Below are positions 32,367-40,427 of a stretch of 52,692 nucleotides of DNA, piece by piece. Under the pieces are notes generated by a model. That model saw only the letters and a list, made by a program, of their open reading frames with translations. It was not told the DNA's origin and made no database searches. The position numbers and the translations under genes were made by a program. This DNA is from CAYFQV01 sp964654185 (GTDB taxonomy: Bacteria > Spirochaetota > Spirochaetia > DSM-27196 > PWMO01): positions 1 to 52,692 of the forward strand of contig CAZZIE010000011.1 of assembly GCA_964654185.1 (NCBI GenBank). The letters run 5' to 3'. How positions within the stretch are numbered: the first letter of the stretch is position 1; every line of letters starts with the position of its first letter.

Positions 32367-33119
32367 ATGAAGCGTCGCTTCATAGTAGCCGTAGCAGTCA
32401 TCGCGCTCCTTGGAGCGCAAACTCTTTTCGCCGCAACGCTCTTTGAGCGGGGCGAGAAGCTATTCATGGAGAACAAGCCCCGCGAAGCGGCGCCGCTCCT
32501 GGAGAACGCCCTCAGCCAGGAACCCGAGAACGAGAAGATATACCTCTACCTCGGTTACATCTACGAGCAGCTTGGCGATCACGAAGAGGCGGTTGAGATC
32601 CTTCGGCGAGGCCTGGAAGTCGCCGACGAGCGCGCGGCCACCATGTACTACAATCTTGGCAACAATCTTCGCGCCCTCGACCGTCTTGACGAGGCGGAGA
32701 CCATGTATACCAAGGCGGCCCAGGCGGACAGCGGGTTCGCCAAAGCCTTCCTCAATCGGGCCAACCTGCAGGTCCGCCAGGAGGACTTCCAGGAAGCGAT
32801 CGATGACTACACGGTCTACCTGAATCTCGAACCCGCCTCCCCGCAGCGGGGCGAGATCGAACGGCTTATCTCTCTCCTCGAGCAGGAAGCGGAGGAGAAG
32901 GCCATCCGCGAAGCCGAGGAGGAGCGCCGCCGCCGCGAAGCGGAGGAACGGCGTCGCGCCGAGGAAGAGCGTAGACGACAGGAAGCTGAAGAGCGGCGCA
33001 AGGCGCTTCTCGACTCGGTGCTCAACTCTCTGGACAGTGCCAGCGAGCAGACTCAGAATCTGGGCGGGGGCTCCGAGGACATACAGGAAGAAGAAGAAGA
33101 AGTAGATATCATTGACTGA
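32367..33119 (+). CDS. Exported TPR protein with a charged coiled coil
   Basis: 250 aa. A cleavable signal peptide (MKRRFIVAVAVIALLGAQTLFA) is followed by about four TPRs (residues 24-165). A long Glu/Arg-rich helix comes next (about 170-215, repeated EERRRREAEERRRAEEERRR-type sequence), then an acidic tail ending EEEEEVDIID. It is a likely periplasmic scaffold. GAAGGAG precedes the start by 6 bases. It is the first of two TPR genes. Its stop is 45 bp before the next start, and it is divergent from the TPR-Mrr operon. Confidence 0.88.
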   Translation: MKRRFIVAVAVIALLGAQTLFAATLFERGEKLFMENKPREAAPLLENALSQEPENEKIYLYLGYIYEQLGDHEEAVEILRRGLEVADERAATMYYNLGNNLRALDRLDEAETMYTKAAQADSGFAKAFLNRANLQVRQEDFQEAIDDYTVYLNLEPASPQRGEIERLISLLEQEAEEKAIREAEEERRRREAEERRRAEEERRRQEAEERRKALLDSVLNSLDSASEQTQNLGGGSEDIQEEEEEVDIID

Positions 33120-33164
33120 GGGTGCACGCGGTTACGTGTGCGACTCGATCCGGGAGGGGATACA

Positions 33165-35105
33165 GTGCTCGATAGCAGATTGCGATGGATACTCATTGCC
33201 GCGGGGGTGGTGCTCATTCTCGGTGTGGGGGCGTTTCTGCTCTTCCGCGGAGACGGCGGCCCTTCTGAGGCGGAGCAGCTCCGTCAGAACAAGCTTACCC
33301 TGGCGCGGGATTACCTCGACAACGGGGAGTATCAGCGTGCTCTCGACCTTGTGGATGAGGTTCTGATCTCAGACGTGGACGACTCGGATGCGCAGTCCCT
33401 CAAGCAGGAGATCCTGCAGGCTAAGCGCCGCGTGGAACAGGAGGCGGCGGCAACGGCGGAACAGGATGAGGGTGACGATGAACGAGATGACACCGAGGCG
33501 CGCCAGGCCGAGGCGGAAGCCAGGACACGTGAGGCGGAAGCGCGTCGCAAAGAGGCGGAGCTCGCCATTCAACAGGAGCTCGAAGAACAACGCCAGGCGG
33601 AAGAGGAGCGCCGTCGTGCTGAAGCGGAGCAGCGACGGCAGGAAGAGCAGGAGCGGCTCGCCAGGCTCAACGAGGAGGAGCGGGAGAAGGAGCAGACCAT
33701 TCAGAAGCTCATTGAAGACGGTACGGAGGCCCTCGATAATGCGAACTTCCGTCAGGCTCGGAGCTCCTTCGAAGACGTGCTGGACGTGCAGCTTCGCGAC
33801 CGGCAGCAGATGGACCGCTACCACGCTCAAGCGCTGTCCCGGCTCGCCCGGAGCTACTACGAAGAGGACCCGGACAACTCCGACAACCGGCAACAGGCGA
33901 TCCGGTACGCAAACCAGGCCATCCGCCGTGACGACTCTTACTGGGAACCGCATTTCACGCTGGGGCAAGTGTATCGCGAGACCGACCTGACCGAGGACGC
34001 AATCGAGGAGTTCAAGAAGGCCGCCAGGCTCAATCCGGACAACGCGGCGATCTTCTATGAGCTCGGAAACGCTCAGTTCCGGGCCGGCCGGTTCGAGGAA
34101 GCGCGCGGCTCTTACGAAACGTGTGTTGAGATCGATCCCTACTATCGCAGCGCCTACTTCAATTTGGGAACCACCTTCCTGCGCCTAGACCAGGACACCC
34201 GGGCGCTGGAGGCGTATCGGTTCGCTGCACGCGTTCGCGAAGACGCCCGGGCCGAGTATCAGATCGGCAACATCCTCCTGGGACAGGGGGATCTGCAGCA
34301 GGCGGTCACCCGCTTCAAAACGGCAACCTCCCTGGAGCCCACCGAAGCGCGCTATCACGCTCGTCTTGGAACAACGTACTACCGTCAGGGAAACCTCGAC
34401 ATGGCCGAGGAAGCTTTCGCCGAGGCGGCAAAGCTCAACGAAGAGAGCGCGGTGAACAACTACAACCTCGCCCTGGTGAAGCACGAGCTGGGCAAGAGCG
34501 AGGAAGCGTTGCCCTACGCACAGACCGCTGTAGACATCGACTCAGATCCTCCTGAGTACCACTACACTCTGGGTCAGATTCACGAGAATCTGGGAAACAC
34601 CGACAAGGCAATCGAGTCGCTTTCGACGGCGATCTCCAGGGACAGTCGGTACGTGAAGGCGTTGGTCGAGTTGGGGCGCATCCTCGACGACCAGGGGATG
34701 TACGATCAGGCGCTTGAGTTCCTGCTCGCCGCGTACAGAATCGAGCCGAACTCCCTTGAGGTGAATAACAACCTGGGGAACGTCTATCTGGAGAAGGAGC
34801 TCTTCGGCGAGGCGATTTCCCACTTCCGGCGGGCCATCGAGAAGAAGCCGAACGACACGCTCATGCGATACAATCTCTCCCTCGCGTACGTTGGTGCCGA
34901 GGAGTTCGCCGCAGCCGAGGAGGCGTTGTCCGAGCTGATCAAGGTCGACAACACCTATTGGGTCGCGTATCAGAAGCTTGCGGAAGTGCTGATAACGCAA
35001 GAGGAGAAGGACGCCGCCCGGGATATCCTGGACCGGCTCCTGCGGCAGAAGCCGGATTACGAGAACCGCGACCAGGTCGAGCAGATGCTGGCGAATATGG
35101 AGTAA
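33165..35105 (+). CDS. Membrane-anchored TPR protein
   Basis: 646 aa from a GTG at 33165 with GGGAGGGGAT 4-5 bases upstream; the frame opens at a GTG at 33138. One TM segment near the N-terminus (RWILIAAGVVLILGVGAFLL) is followed by a short TPR-like stretch. A long Glu/Arg/Gln coiled coil comes next (about 100-195), then about eleven TPRs to the C-terminus (for example AEYQIGNILLGQGDLQQA). The charged helix resembles that of the upstream TPR protein, so the two may work together across the membrane. trxB follows after 55 bp. The partner proteins are unknown. Confidence 0.88.
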   Translation: MLDSRLRWILIAAGVVLILGVGAFLLFRGDGGPSEAEQLRQNKLTLARDYLDNGEYQRALDLVDEVLISDVDDSDAQSLKQEILQAKRRVEQEAAATAEQDEGDDERDDTEARQAEAEARTREAEARRKEAELAIQQELEEQRQAEEERRRAEAEQRRQEEQERLARLNEEEREKEQTIQKLIEDGTEALDNANFRQARSSFEDVLDVQLRDRQQMDRYHAQALSRLARSYYEEDPDNSDNRQQAIRYANQAIRRDDSYWEPHFTLGQVYRETDLTEDAIEEFKKAARLNPDNAAIFYELGNAQFRAGRFEEARGSYETCVEIDPYYRSAYFNLGTTFLRLDQDTRALEAYRFAARVREDARAEYQIGNILLGQGDLQQAVTRFKTATSLEPTEARYHARLGTTYYRQGNLDMAEEAFAEAAKLNEESAVNNYNLALVKHELGKSEEALPYAQTAVDIDSDPPEYHYTLGQIHENLGNTDKAIESLSTAISRDSRYVKALVELGRILDDQGMYDQALEFLLAAYRIEPNSLEVNNNLGNVYLEKELFGEAISHFRRAIEKKPNDTLMRYNLSLAYVGAEEFAAAEEALSELIKVDNTYWVAYQKLAEVLITQEEKDAARDILDRLLRQKPDYENRDQVEQMLANME

Positions 35106-35160
35106 GTACTACTTCCAGTAAAAACTTGTAGTAAGAACTTATAGGAAGGAGCGAGATACT

Positions 35161-36123
35161 GTGGCCGACGGTATTGAGAACGTTATCATTGTGGGGTCCG
35201 GTCCGGCCGGACACACAGCGGCGATCTATGCGGCTCGTGCCGAGCTGCAGCCGCTGATGTTTGAGGGTTTCATGGCCGGGGGAGTTGCGGCCGGCGGGCA
35301 GCTTACGACGACGACGGACGTGGAGAACTACCCGGGCTTTACAACGGGAATCCAGGGCCCCGAGCTCATGCAGCAGATGCGGGAGCAGTCGGTGAACTAC
35401 GGCACGCGAATCAAGACGGAGACCGTCACCGCTGCGGACCTGTCGAGTCGGCCCTTCAAGGTCACCACCGAAAGCGGCGGCGAGTACCTGGCAAAGACCC
35501 TCATTGTTGCGACGGGCGCGACGGCAAAGCGTCTGGATCTTCCCGGCGAACAGGAGTACTGGCAGCGCGGAATCAGCGCCTGCGCCGTCTGCGACGGTGC
35601 CCTCCCGATCTTTCGGAATCAGACCCTGGTGGTCGTCGGCGGCGGCGACACTGCCGCGGAGGAAAGCACTTTCCTCACCAAATTCGGCAGCAAGGTCATC
35701 GTGCTGGTTCGCCGCGACGAGATGCGCGCATCGAAGACCATGCAGAAGCGCGTCTTCGACAATGAGAAGATCGAAATCTGGTGGAACACCAACGCAACGG
35801 AAGTGCTGGGCGACGAGAAATCACTGACCGGCGTGCGGGTGCGGAACAACGTCACCGGAGAGGAGAGCGTCATTGAGGCGCGGGGCCTCTTCTACGCGAT
35901 CGGTCACCTTCCCAACACGGATTTTCTCACCGGTCAGATAGAGGCCGATGAGACCGGCTACCTCCTTACTGACGGAAAGTCGACCAGGACAAGCGTTCCC
36001 GGCGTGTTCGCCTGCGGCGACGTCCAGGACAAAGTCTACCGTCAGGCGGTTACCGCCGCCGGGACGGGCTGTATGGCCGCCCTGGAAGCTGAGCGTCTGC
36101 TTTCCGAAGAGGGCGAGATCTAA
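35161..36123 (+). CDS. trxB: Thioredoxin-disulfide reductase
   Basis: 320 aa, GTG start with GGAAGGAG upstream. This FAD enzyme passes electrons from NADPH to thioredoxin. FAD-binding GSGPAGHTAAIYAAR, active-site CAVCDGA (CxxC), NADPH-binding VVGGGDTAAEE and the C-terminal FACGDVQD FAD motif are all present. Length and spacing are those of the low-molecular-weight bacterial type. The sequence also recalls the plant/fungal subgroup at TTTTDVENYPGF. It lies after two TPR genes, and the intergenic region contains a short palindrome (AAGTACTACTT, 35104-35114). It is convergent with mutL, 16 bp away. Confidence 0.97.
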   Translation: MADGIENVIIVGSGPAGHTAAIYAARAELQPLMFEGFMAGGVAAGGQLTTTTDVENYPGFTTGIQGPELMQQMREQSVNYGTRIKTETVTAADLSSRPFKVTTESGGEYLAKTLIVATGATAKRLDLPGEQEYWQRGISACAVCDGALPIFRNQTLVVVGGGDTAAEESTFLTKFGSKVIVLVRRDEMRASKTMQKRVFDNEKIEIWWNTNATEVLGDEKSLTGVRVRNNVTGEESVIEARGLFYAIGHLPNTDFLTGQIEADETGYLLTDGKSTRTSVPGVFACGDVQDKVYRQAVTAAGTGCMAALEAERLLSEEGEI

Positions 36124-36139
36124 GGCGTCGCGGGCCGCG

Positions 36140-38017
36140 TCACGTGCGACCGAGGAGGCGGAATAGCTCCTCCCGGGTGATCTCGTGCCAGACCGGTCGG
36201 CCGTGGGGGCAGTGGGCGTTGTCCAGGGAGAACACCTCCTCCAGGAGCGCCTGCCCCGTGGCGGGGTCGACGGGATCGCCGTCCTTGATGGCCGCCTTGC
36301 ACGACATGGTTGCGTAGAGGTCGCGCAGAACCTCTTCCGCCGTTCCGGCAAGCTCGCGAAGGGCCTCGGCAAGAGCTTCGGCATCTATGCCCGGAACCGC
36401 AGGTACCGCGTGGAGCTCCCAGGTGGTCGCGTCACGCCGACGAATGCCGATTCCCAGAGCCTCGAGCTTCCCGGCGCGGGCCTCAAGGATGTCATTTTCC
36501 TCAGCAGAAACCTCTATCGACACCGGAACCAGGAGCGTCTGCATCTGCGTCTGTTCGTGGAAGCGGGTAAAGAGCACCTTCTCGTGTCCGGCGTGCTGGT
36601 CCACGATGTAGAGGGTGTCCCCGTATTCAGCCAGAAGAAAGAGGTTGAAGAGCTGGCCGAGATAGCGGACGCCCTGTGCGCCGGTTCCGCCGCTCCCGCG
36701 GGACGGCTGCGGTTCGAAGCGCTCGCCCAGACTGTACGGAGTCTGAGACGCCGATGGCCGGTCCGCGACCCATGAATGCCGCTGCCGGTCCCACCTCCGT
36801 CCCCGGTCCCAGCGGTCCCATTCCGGCGATCGGGGTTCCCTCGGCGGCCGGCTCGTATCCTCGGGCGTCGCGGCGAAGTCGCCCTCGAAGCCGGGTTGCT
36901 TCGGCGTGTTTGCGCCCGGGGCATCCCCTGCTCCGGTAGATCCGGGGAAGCGCAGGGCGTACTGTCGCAGGAACTCCTGGAGCAGTCTCGTGACGCGCTG
37001 GTGGATCTCCGGGAGGTTGCGAAAGCGGATCTCGCGCTTCGCCGGATGAATGTTCACATCCACCCGGGACGGCTCGACCTCCAGAAAGAGGAAGGCGATC
37101 GGACGAATCCCCCCGGGAAGGTAGTCGGAGAAGCCGTATTCAATGGCCTGGACCAGGGCGAACTCCCAGACCCGGCGGTGATTTACAAAGGTCTGGATGA
37201 GCTTGCGATCCTTCCGGGAGTACTCCGGTCCCGTCGTCAGGATCCGGAGACTGAAGCCCTCGCCCGTTCCGGTGACCTCCTGAAGCGCCTTTGCCGCGCC
37301 GACATCCGGGAAGGCGGTTGCGATCCGTGTTTGAAGGTCGCCGGGCGGAAGGAAGAGCTTCAGCGCTCCGTCGGTGTAGAGGCGGAAGGCGCGCTCGGGG
37401 AAGGGAAGCGCCTTCTCAATGAAGACGTTCCGCACCATAGCACTCTCCGCGGCGGGTCGCTTCAGGAACCGCCGCCGCGCCGGCATGGCGTAGAACAGAT
37501 CGCGCACCTCGACGGTCGTCCCGGCGTCACCATGGGCCGGGGCCAGGTCGATGAGCTCGCCTCCGTGAACTTCCAACCGATTTCCCATGTCGGCGTCGCG
37601 CCGAACCGATGTTATTCGCAGGCGTGCCACTTCCGCCACGCTCGCGAGAGCCTCTCCGCGGAAGCCGAGCGTCTGTACGCTCTCGAGATCCTCCGCCGCG
37701 ATCACCTTTGAGGTTGCATGGGGGCGCCAGCAGAGCTTGAGATCCTCCTCCGACATGCCCGCTCCGTCATCATGCACAGTAATGCGGCGGAGGCCGCCCT
37801 GTTCAGTGTAGACGTCAATCGTCCGTGCACCGGCGTCGAGGGCGTTGTCCATGAGCTCCCGTACGACGGAGTAGGGGCGGTCGATTACTTCACCCGCGGC
37901 GATCTTCCGGGCTACGTGGTCCTCGAGAATGCGAACGCGCCGGTCGGTGTGCGGACCCGAAGCCGAGGTCGAGCCCGGGGAGGTGGTAGGGTCTGTCGAG
38001 TCCTGGGAGCCGTCCAT
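36140..38017 (-). CDS. mutL: DNA mismatch repair protein MutL
   Basis: 625 aa. MutL couples MutS mismatch recognition to strand removal. The GHKL ATPase motifs are IAAGEVIDRP, VVRELMDNALDAGA (Glu and Asn kept), DDGAGM and GFRGEAL. The C-terminal dimerisation domain has a DQHAGHEKVLF motif plus SCKAAIKDGD and CPHGRPV. In the latent endonuclease motif DQHA(X)2E(X)4E the last Glu is replaced by Thr. An N-terminal extension of ~28 Ser/Thr-rich residues precedes the usual start, and no better start codon exists. The ATG lies in a hairpin loop, and a terminator stands 11 bp upstream. No mutS is nearby. Confidence 0.96.
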   Translation of the reverse strand: MDGSQDSTDPTTSPGSTSASGPHTDRRVRILEDHVARKIAAGEVIDRPYSVVRELMDNALDAGARTIDVYTEQGGLRRITVHDDGAGMSEEDLKLCWRPHATSKVIAAEDLESVQTLGFRGEALASVAEVARLRITSVRRDADMGNRLEVHGGELIDLAPAHGDAGTTVEVRDLFYAMPARRRFLKRPAAESAMVRNVFIEKALPFPERAFRLYTDGALKLFLPPGDLQTRIATAFPDVGAAKALQEVTGTGEGFSLRILTTGPEYSRKDRKLIQTFVNHRRVWEFALVQAIEYGFSDYLPGGIRPIAFLFLEVEPSRVDVNIHPAKREIRFRNLPEIHQRVTRLLQEFLRQYALRFPGSTGAGDAPGANTPKQPGFEGDFAATPEDTSRPPREPRSPEWDRWDRGRRWDRQRHSWVADRPSASQTPYSLGERFEPQPSRGSGGTGAQGVRYLGQLFNLFLLAEYGDTLYIVDQHAGHEKVLFTRFHEQTQMQTLLVPVSIEVSAEENDILEARAGKLEALGIGIRRRDATTWELHAVPAVPGIDAEALAEALRELAGTAEEVLRDLYATMSCKAAIKDGDPVDPATGQALLEEVFSLDNAHCPHGRPVWHEITREELFRLLGRT

Positions 38018-38025
38018 GACGGCTC
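38007..38025 (-). promoter_or_regulatory. Hairpin presenting the mutL start codon in its loop
   Basis: GAGCCGTC and GACGGCTC form a perfect 8-bp stem whose 3-base loop is exactly the mutL ATG (38017-38015). No Shine-Dalgarno sequence is visible upstream. The structure would be expected to limit translation initiation or to require coupling or unfolding. Confidence 0.7.
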
Positions 38026-38030
38026 AGGAT

Positions 38031-38066
38031 AAACAACGGGCCTTCCGGCTGCAAGCCGGAAGGCCC
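38031..38066 (-). terminator. Intrinsic terminator of the FecR/outer-membrane operon
   Basis: A perfect 13-bp stem, 38054-38066 with 38038-38050 and a 3-base loop, is followed on the minus strand by GTTGTTT. It lies 36 bp after the FecR-barrel stop codon and just before mutL. Confidence 0.88.
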
Positions 38067-38102
38067 GGGAATCGCCGTTGCGGCGTTTTCCGTGCGCGTG
38101 GA

Positions 38103-40418
38103 CTAGAAGCCCAGTCGCGTCTCTACCGAGAAGGAGGGCCCGACGACCGGTCGGCCTTCCTCGTTGTACTTGATGGTGCCGTCGTCGTTGCGGACCATGA
38201 CGGTCTTCGCCACGACGGCAATGTTGAGGGTCGGCGCCACCGGATAGACCAGCTCTCCTTCGAGGACGGTGTTGGAGTCGAAGAGGGTTGCATCCTCGAA
38301 CTCCTCAGCTTCCTTCAGGAGTGTCGGAATGAAGGCGGTCCGCTCGTAGGAGAAGCTGCCCTGGATCTCGAGGGGGGTGAGATCCCGCGCCAGGAAGAGC
38401 TCCAGCTTCAGGAAGTCCTCGTCGGCACCAATGATATTGCCCGCCTGGTCGCGCCCGAAGGGCCACATGTAGCCGGCGGAGAAGGTGAGCCGGTCGCTGA
38501 AGAGGCCGAATCCCGCCTCTCCGTAGATCCCGAGTGTCTCATCCTCGTAGGCGGCTGCGTCCGGGTCCGCCAGGTACTCGATCAGCTCGGCTGCGTAGTC
38601 GCCGCGGCGCCGGTCGTAGTTGCTGTCGTAGAAGCCCGGAGTAATGAAGCCCTTGTAGGAGCGGAAGTCCAGCCGGTAGTCCAGGCCGAAGAGCGTACCC
38701 ATGACACCGCTCATGCTGGCGTAGGTCTCGAAGAGACCCTCTTCGCTCTGATCGAAGGCGGCGTCCTGTTTCCATCCGGCGGTGATTTCCACCGGCTCGT
38801 CGGTCGTTGTAGTCGTCACGTCGTTGCGAATCTGCGGGAAGAGCGTCCCGAAGTCGCTGAAAAGAATGATCGAGAAGGCGTCCCGCTCGATGATCGGCAG
38901 GTCCACATCTCCCGCTACGTGCGCCATGATCGGGTCGGCTGCGCGCGCGTCGGCGAACAGGTCAACCGGTACCTCGCCGGTTTCGGGATCCGCCTCCGGC
39001 GTCGGGGGCAAGTCACCCGCCGGATCAATGTCCATGACGCCGCTGATGCCCAGTGCGAGGCGGCGGTCCGGACCAAAGGGCTTGATCCACGGACGCACGC
39101 CGAAGACCTCCGGTTCCGACAGGTCGTTGACGAGATACTCGAGGCCGAAGCGGCCGAGCGTCAGCCCGCCGTTGATTCCCACGCGCCGGATGGCCGGAAA
39201 GTCGATGTCGTTGGCGTAGTTGTTCACCAGCACGCCGTGGCCGAGGACCATGTTGTTCAGGTTCCCCAGCTTGATGAAGAAGGGATCGCGCTGCTGGCCG
39301 AACTCGACGAAGCGGAACTTCAGAGCCAGGTCCCGAAGCATGTCGCCGGCGGCCTCGCGGGTGCCTTCGACGCTCTCGAACCAGACGTATTCCTCGCCCT
39401 CGGGGTTCGTGCCGAAGCCGAAGTTCCACTCGTTGTTGCCCTTGGGCTTGTACCAGTCGTCGGGATCAAAGAGATCGCGCTGGTAGATGAAGGGCAGATA
39501 GAGGGATGCCCGGAGTCTTCCGAGCTCGATTTCCGGCTGGAAGACGAGCTTGGCGTAGGTGTCACCTTCCAGGGTGACCGAGCCGATCTCCATACCTAGA
39601 ATCTCGGCGGCTCGCGCGACGGCCTGCTGGAGAGCGGAATCCTCCCCGGCGCCGTCACCTTCCGCGGTCTCTTCGGGGCTCGGTTGCTCGGGCACCTCCG
39701 CCGGGGGAGCTACATCCTGGACCCCGTCGTCTTCTTCCTCAGCCGCATCCTCGTCGGCCTGTGCGGTTTCGTCGGTGGGCACCTCCTGCGGGTTCAGTTC
39801 CTCGAAGGAGAAGTCCTCGAAGAGGTCCTGCATCTGGTCGGCGGAGAGCTCGACAGCCTGGAACGTATCGGCCAGGGCGTTCACGTACTGGTTCGCCCCG
39901 AGGGTGACGCTCTCACCGGTGTCTCGTTTGGTGACCTGTACGCTGCCCTCCAGCACGGCCACGCCGTCCAGTTCGGCGCTTACTTCGACACCGAAGTCGG
40001 TGCCGCGAACGCCGGCCACCGTTGAGGGAGTGCGGATTTCGTAGTTGGAACCCGCAACGGACGCAGCGACGTTTCGAATGCGTCCGGCGGCAACGGAGAA
40101 GCCGTTGGTGCTGCTCCCGCCGCGCCCCTGCAGCTCATCGATCGTGAACTCCGTATTGGTTCCGACCTTGACGATGGAACCGTTCGGCACGAGGCGGACC
40201 TCAGCCGTAGAGTTGAACGTCTCGATGGTGTCCCCCGGTACGAGCTCCATGCCGAGGAAGAAGTTGTATTCGAAACCATCGGCGTCACGCACGACGATCT
40301 CGAAGTCGTCATCGTAGTACTCAAGGATGGCCACCGGCTCCTGATCCTGCGCGACGGCAACGCCGGCAATCAGTGCGATGAGGCCTCCTATCAGTAGGCA
40401 GATGCGAAGGATTCTCAT
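38103..40418 (-). CDS. FecR-domain protein fused to an outer-membrane beta-barrel
   Basis: 771 aa. The signal peptide is MRILRICLLIGGLIALIAGV, cleaved near AVAQ. A FecR domain follows (about 45-185: GSIVKVGTNTEFTIDEL, FSVAAGRIRNVAAS, STVAGVRGTDFGV, AVLEGSVQVT). An acidic Glu/Asp/Pro linker (about 205-270) leads to a beta-barrel of about 480 residues that ends in Phe (TRLGF), the usual outer-membrane assembly signal. The barrel shares a DPFFIKLGNLNNMVLGHG segment with the preceding gene's product (DPLFAKFGSIDDSTLGNG). Classic FecR proteins are inner-membrane anti-sigma regulators. Here the domain is periplasmic and joined to a barrel, with no sigma factor adjacent. TAGGAGG precedes the start, 9 bp after the upstream stop. 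Confidence 0.85.
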   Translation of the reverse strand: MRILRICLLIGGLIALIAGVAVAQDQEPVAILEYYDDDFEIVVRDADGFEYNFFLGMELVPGDTIETFNSTAEVRLVPNGSIVKVGTNTEFTIDELQGRGGSSTNGFSVAAGRIRNVAASVAGSNYEIRTPSTVAGVRGTDFGVEVSAELDGVAVLEGSVQVTKRDTGESVTLGANQYVNALADTFQAVELSADQMQDLFEDFSFEELNPQEVPTDETAQADEDAAEEEDDGVQDVAPPAEVPEQPSPEETAEGDGAGEDSALQQAVARAAEILGMEIGSVTLEGDTYAKLVFQPEIELGRLRASLYLPFIYQRDLFDPDDWYKPKGNNEWNFGFGTNPEGEEYVWFESVEGTREAAGDMLRDLALKFRFVEFGQQRDPFFIKLGNLNNMVLGHGVLVNNYANDIDFPAIRRVGINGGLTLGRFGLEYLVNDLSEPEVFGVRPWIKPFGPDRRLALGISGVMDIDPAGDLPPTPEADPETGEVPVDLFADARAADPIMAHVAGDVDLPIIERDAFSIILFSDFGTLFPQIRNDVTTTTTDEPVEITAGWKQDAAFDQSEEGLFETYASMSGVMGTLFGLDYRLDFRSYKGFITPGFYDSNYDRRRGDYAAELIEYLADPDAAAYEDETLGIYGEAGFGLFSDRLTFSAGYMWPFGRDQAGNIIGADEDFLKLELFLARDLTPLEIQGSFSYERTAFIPTLLKEAEEFEDATLFDSNTVLEGELVYPVAPTLNIAVVAKTVMVRNDDGTIKYNEEGRPVVGPSFSVETRLGF

Positions 40419-40427
40419 GGCTGCCTC

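Noticed and set aside
37929..39599. 556-codon plus-strand frame across mutL and the FecR gene
   Set aside because: It is a GC-skew shadow of two confident minus-strand genes, and it runs through the terminator hairpin.
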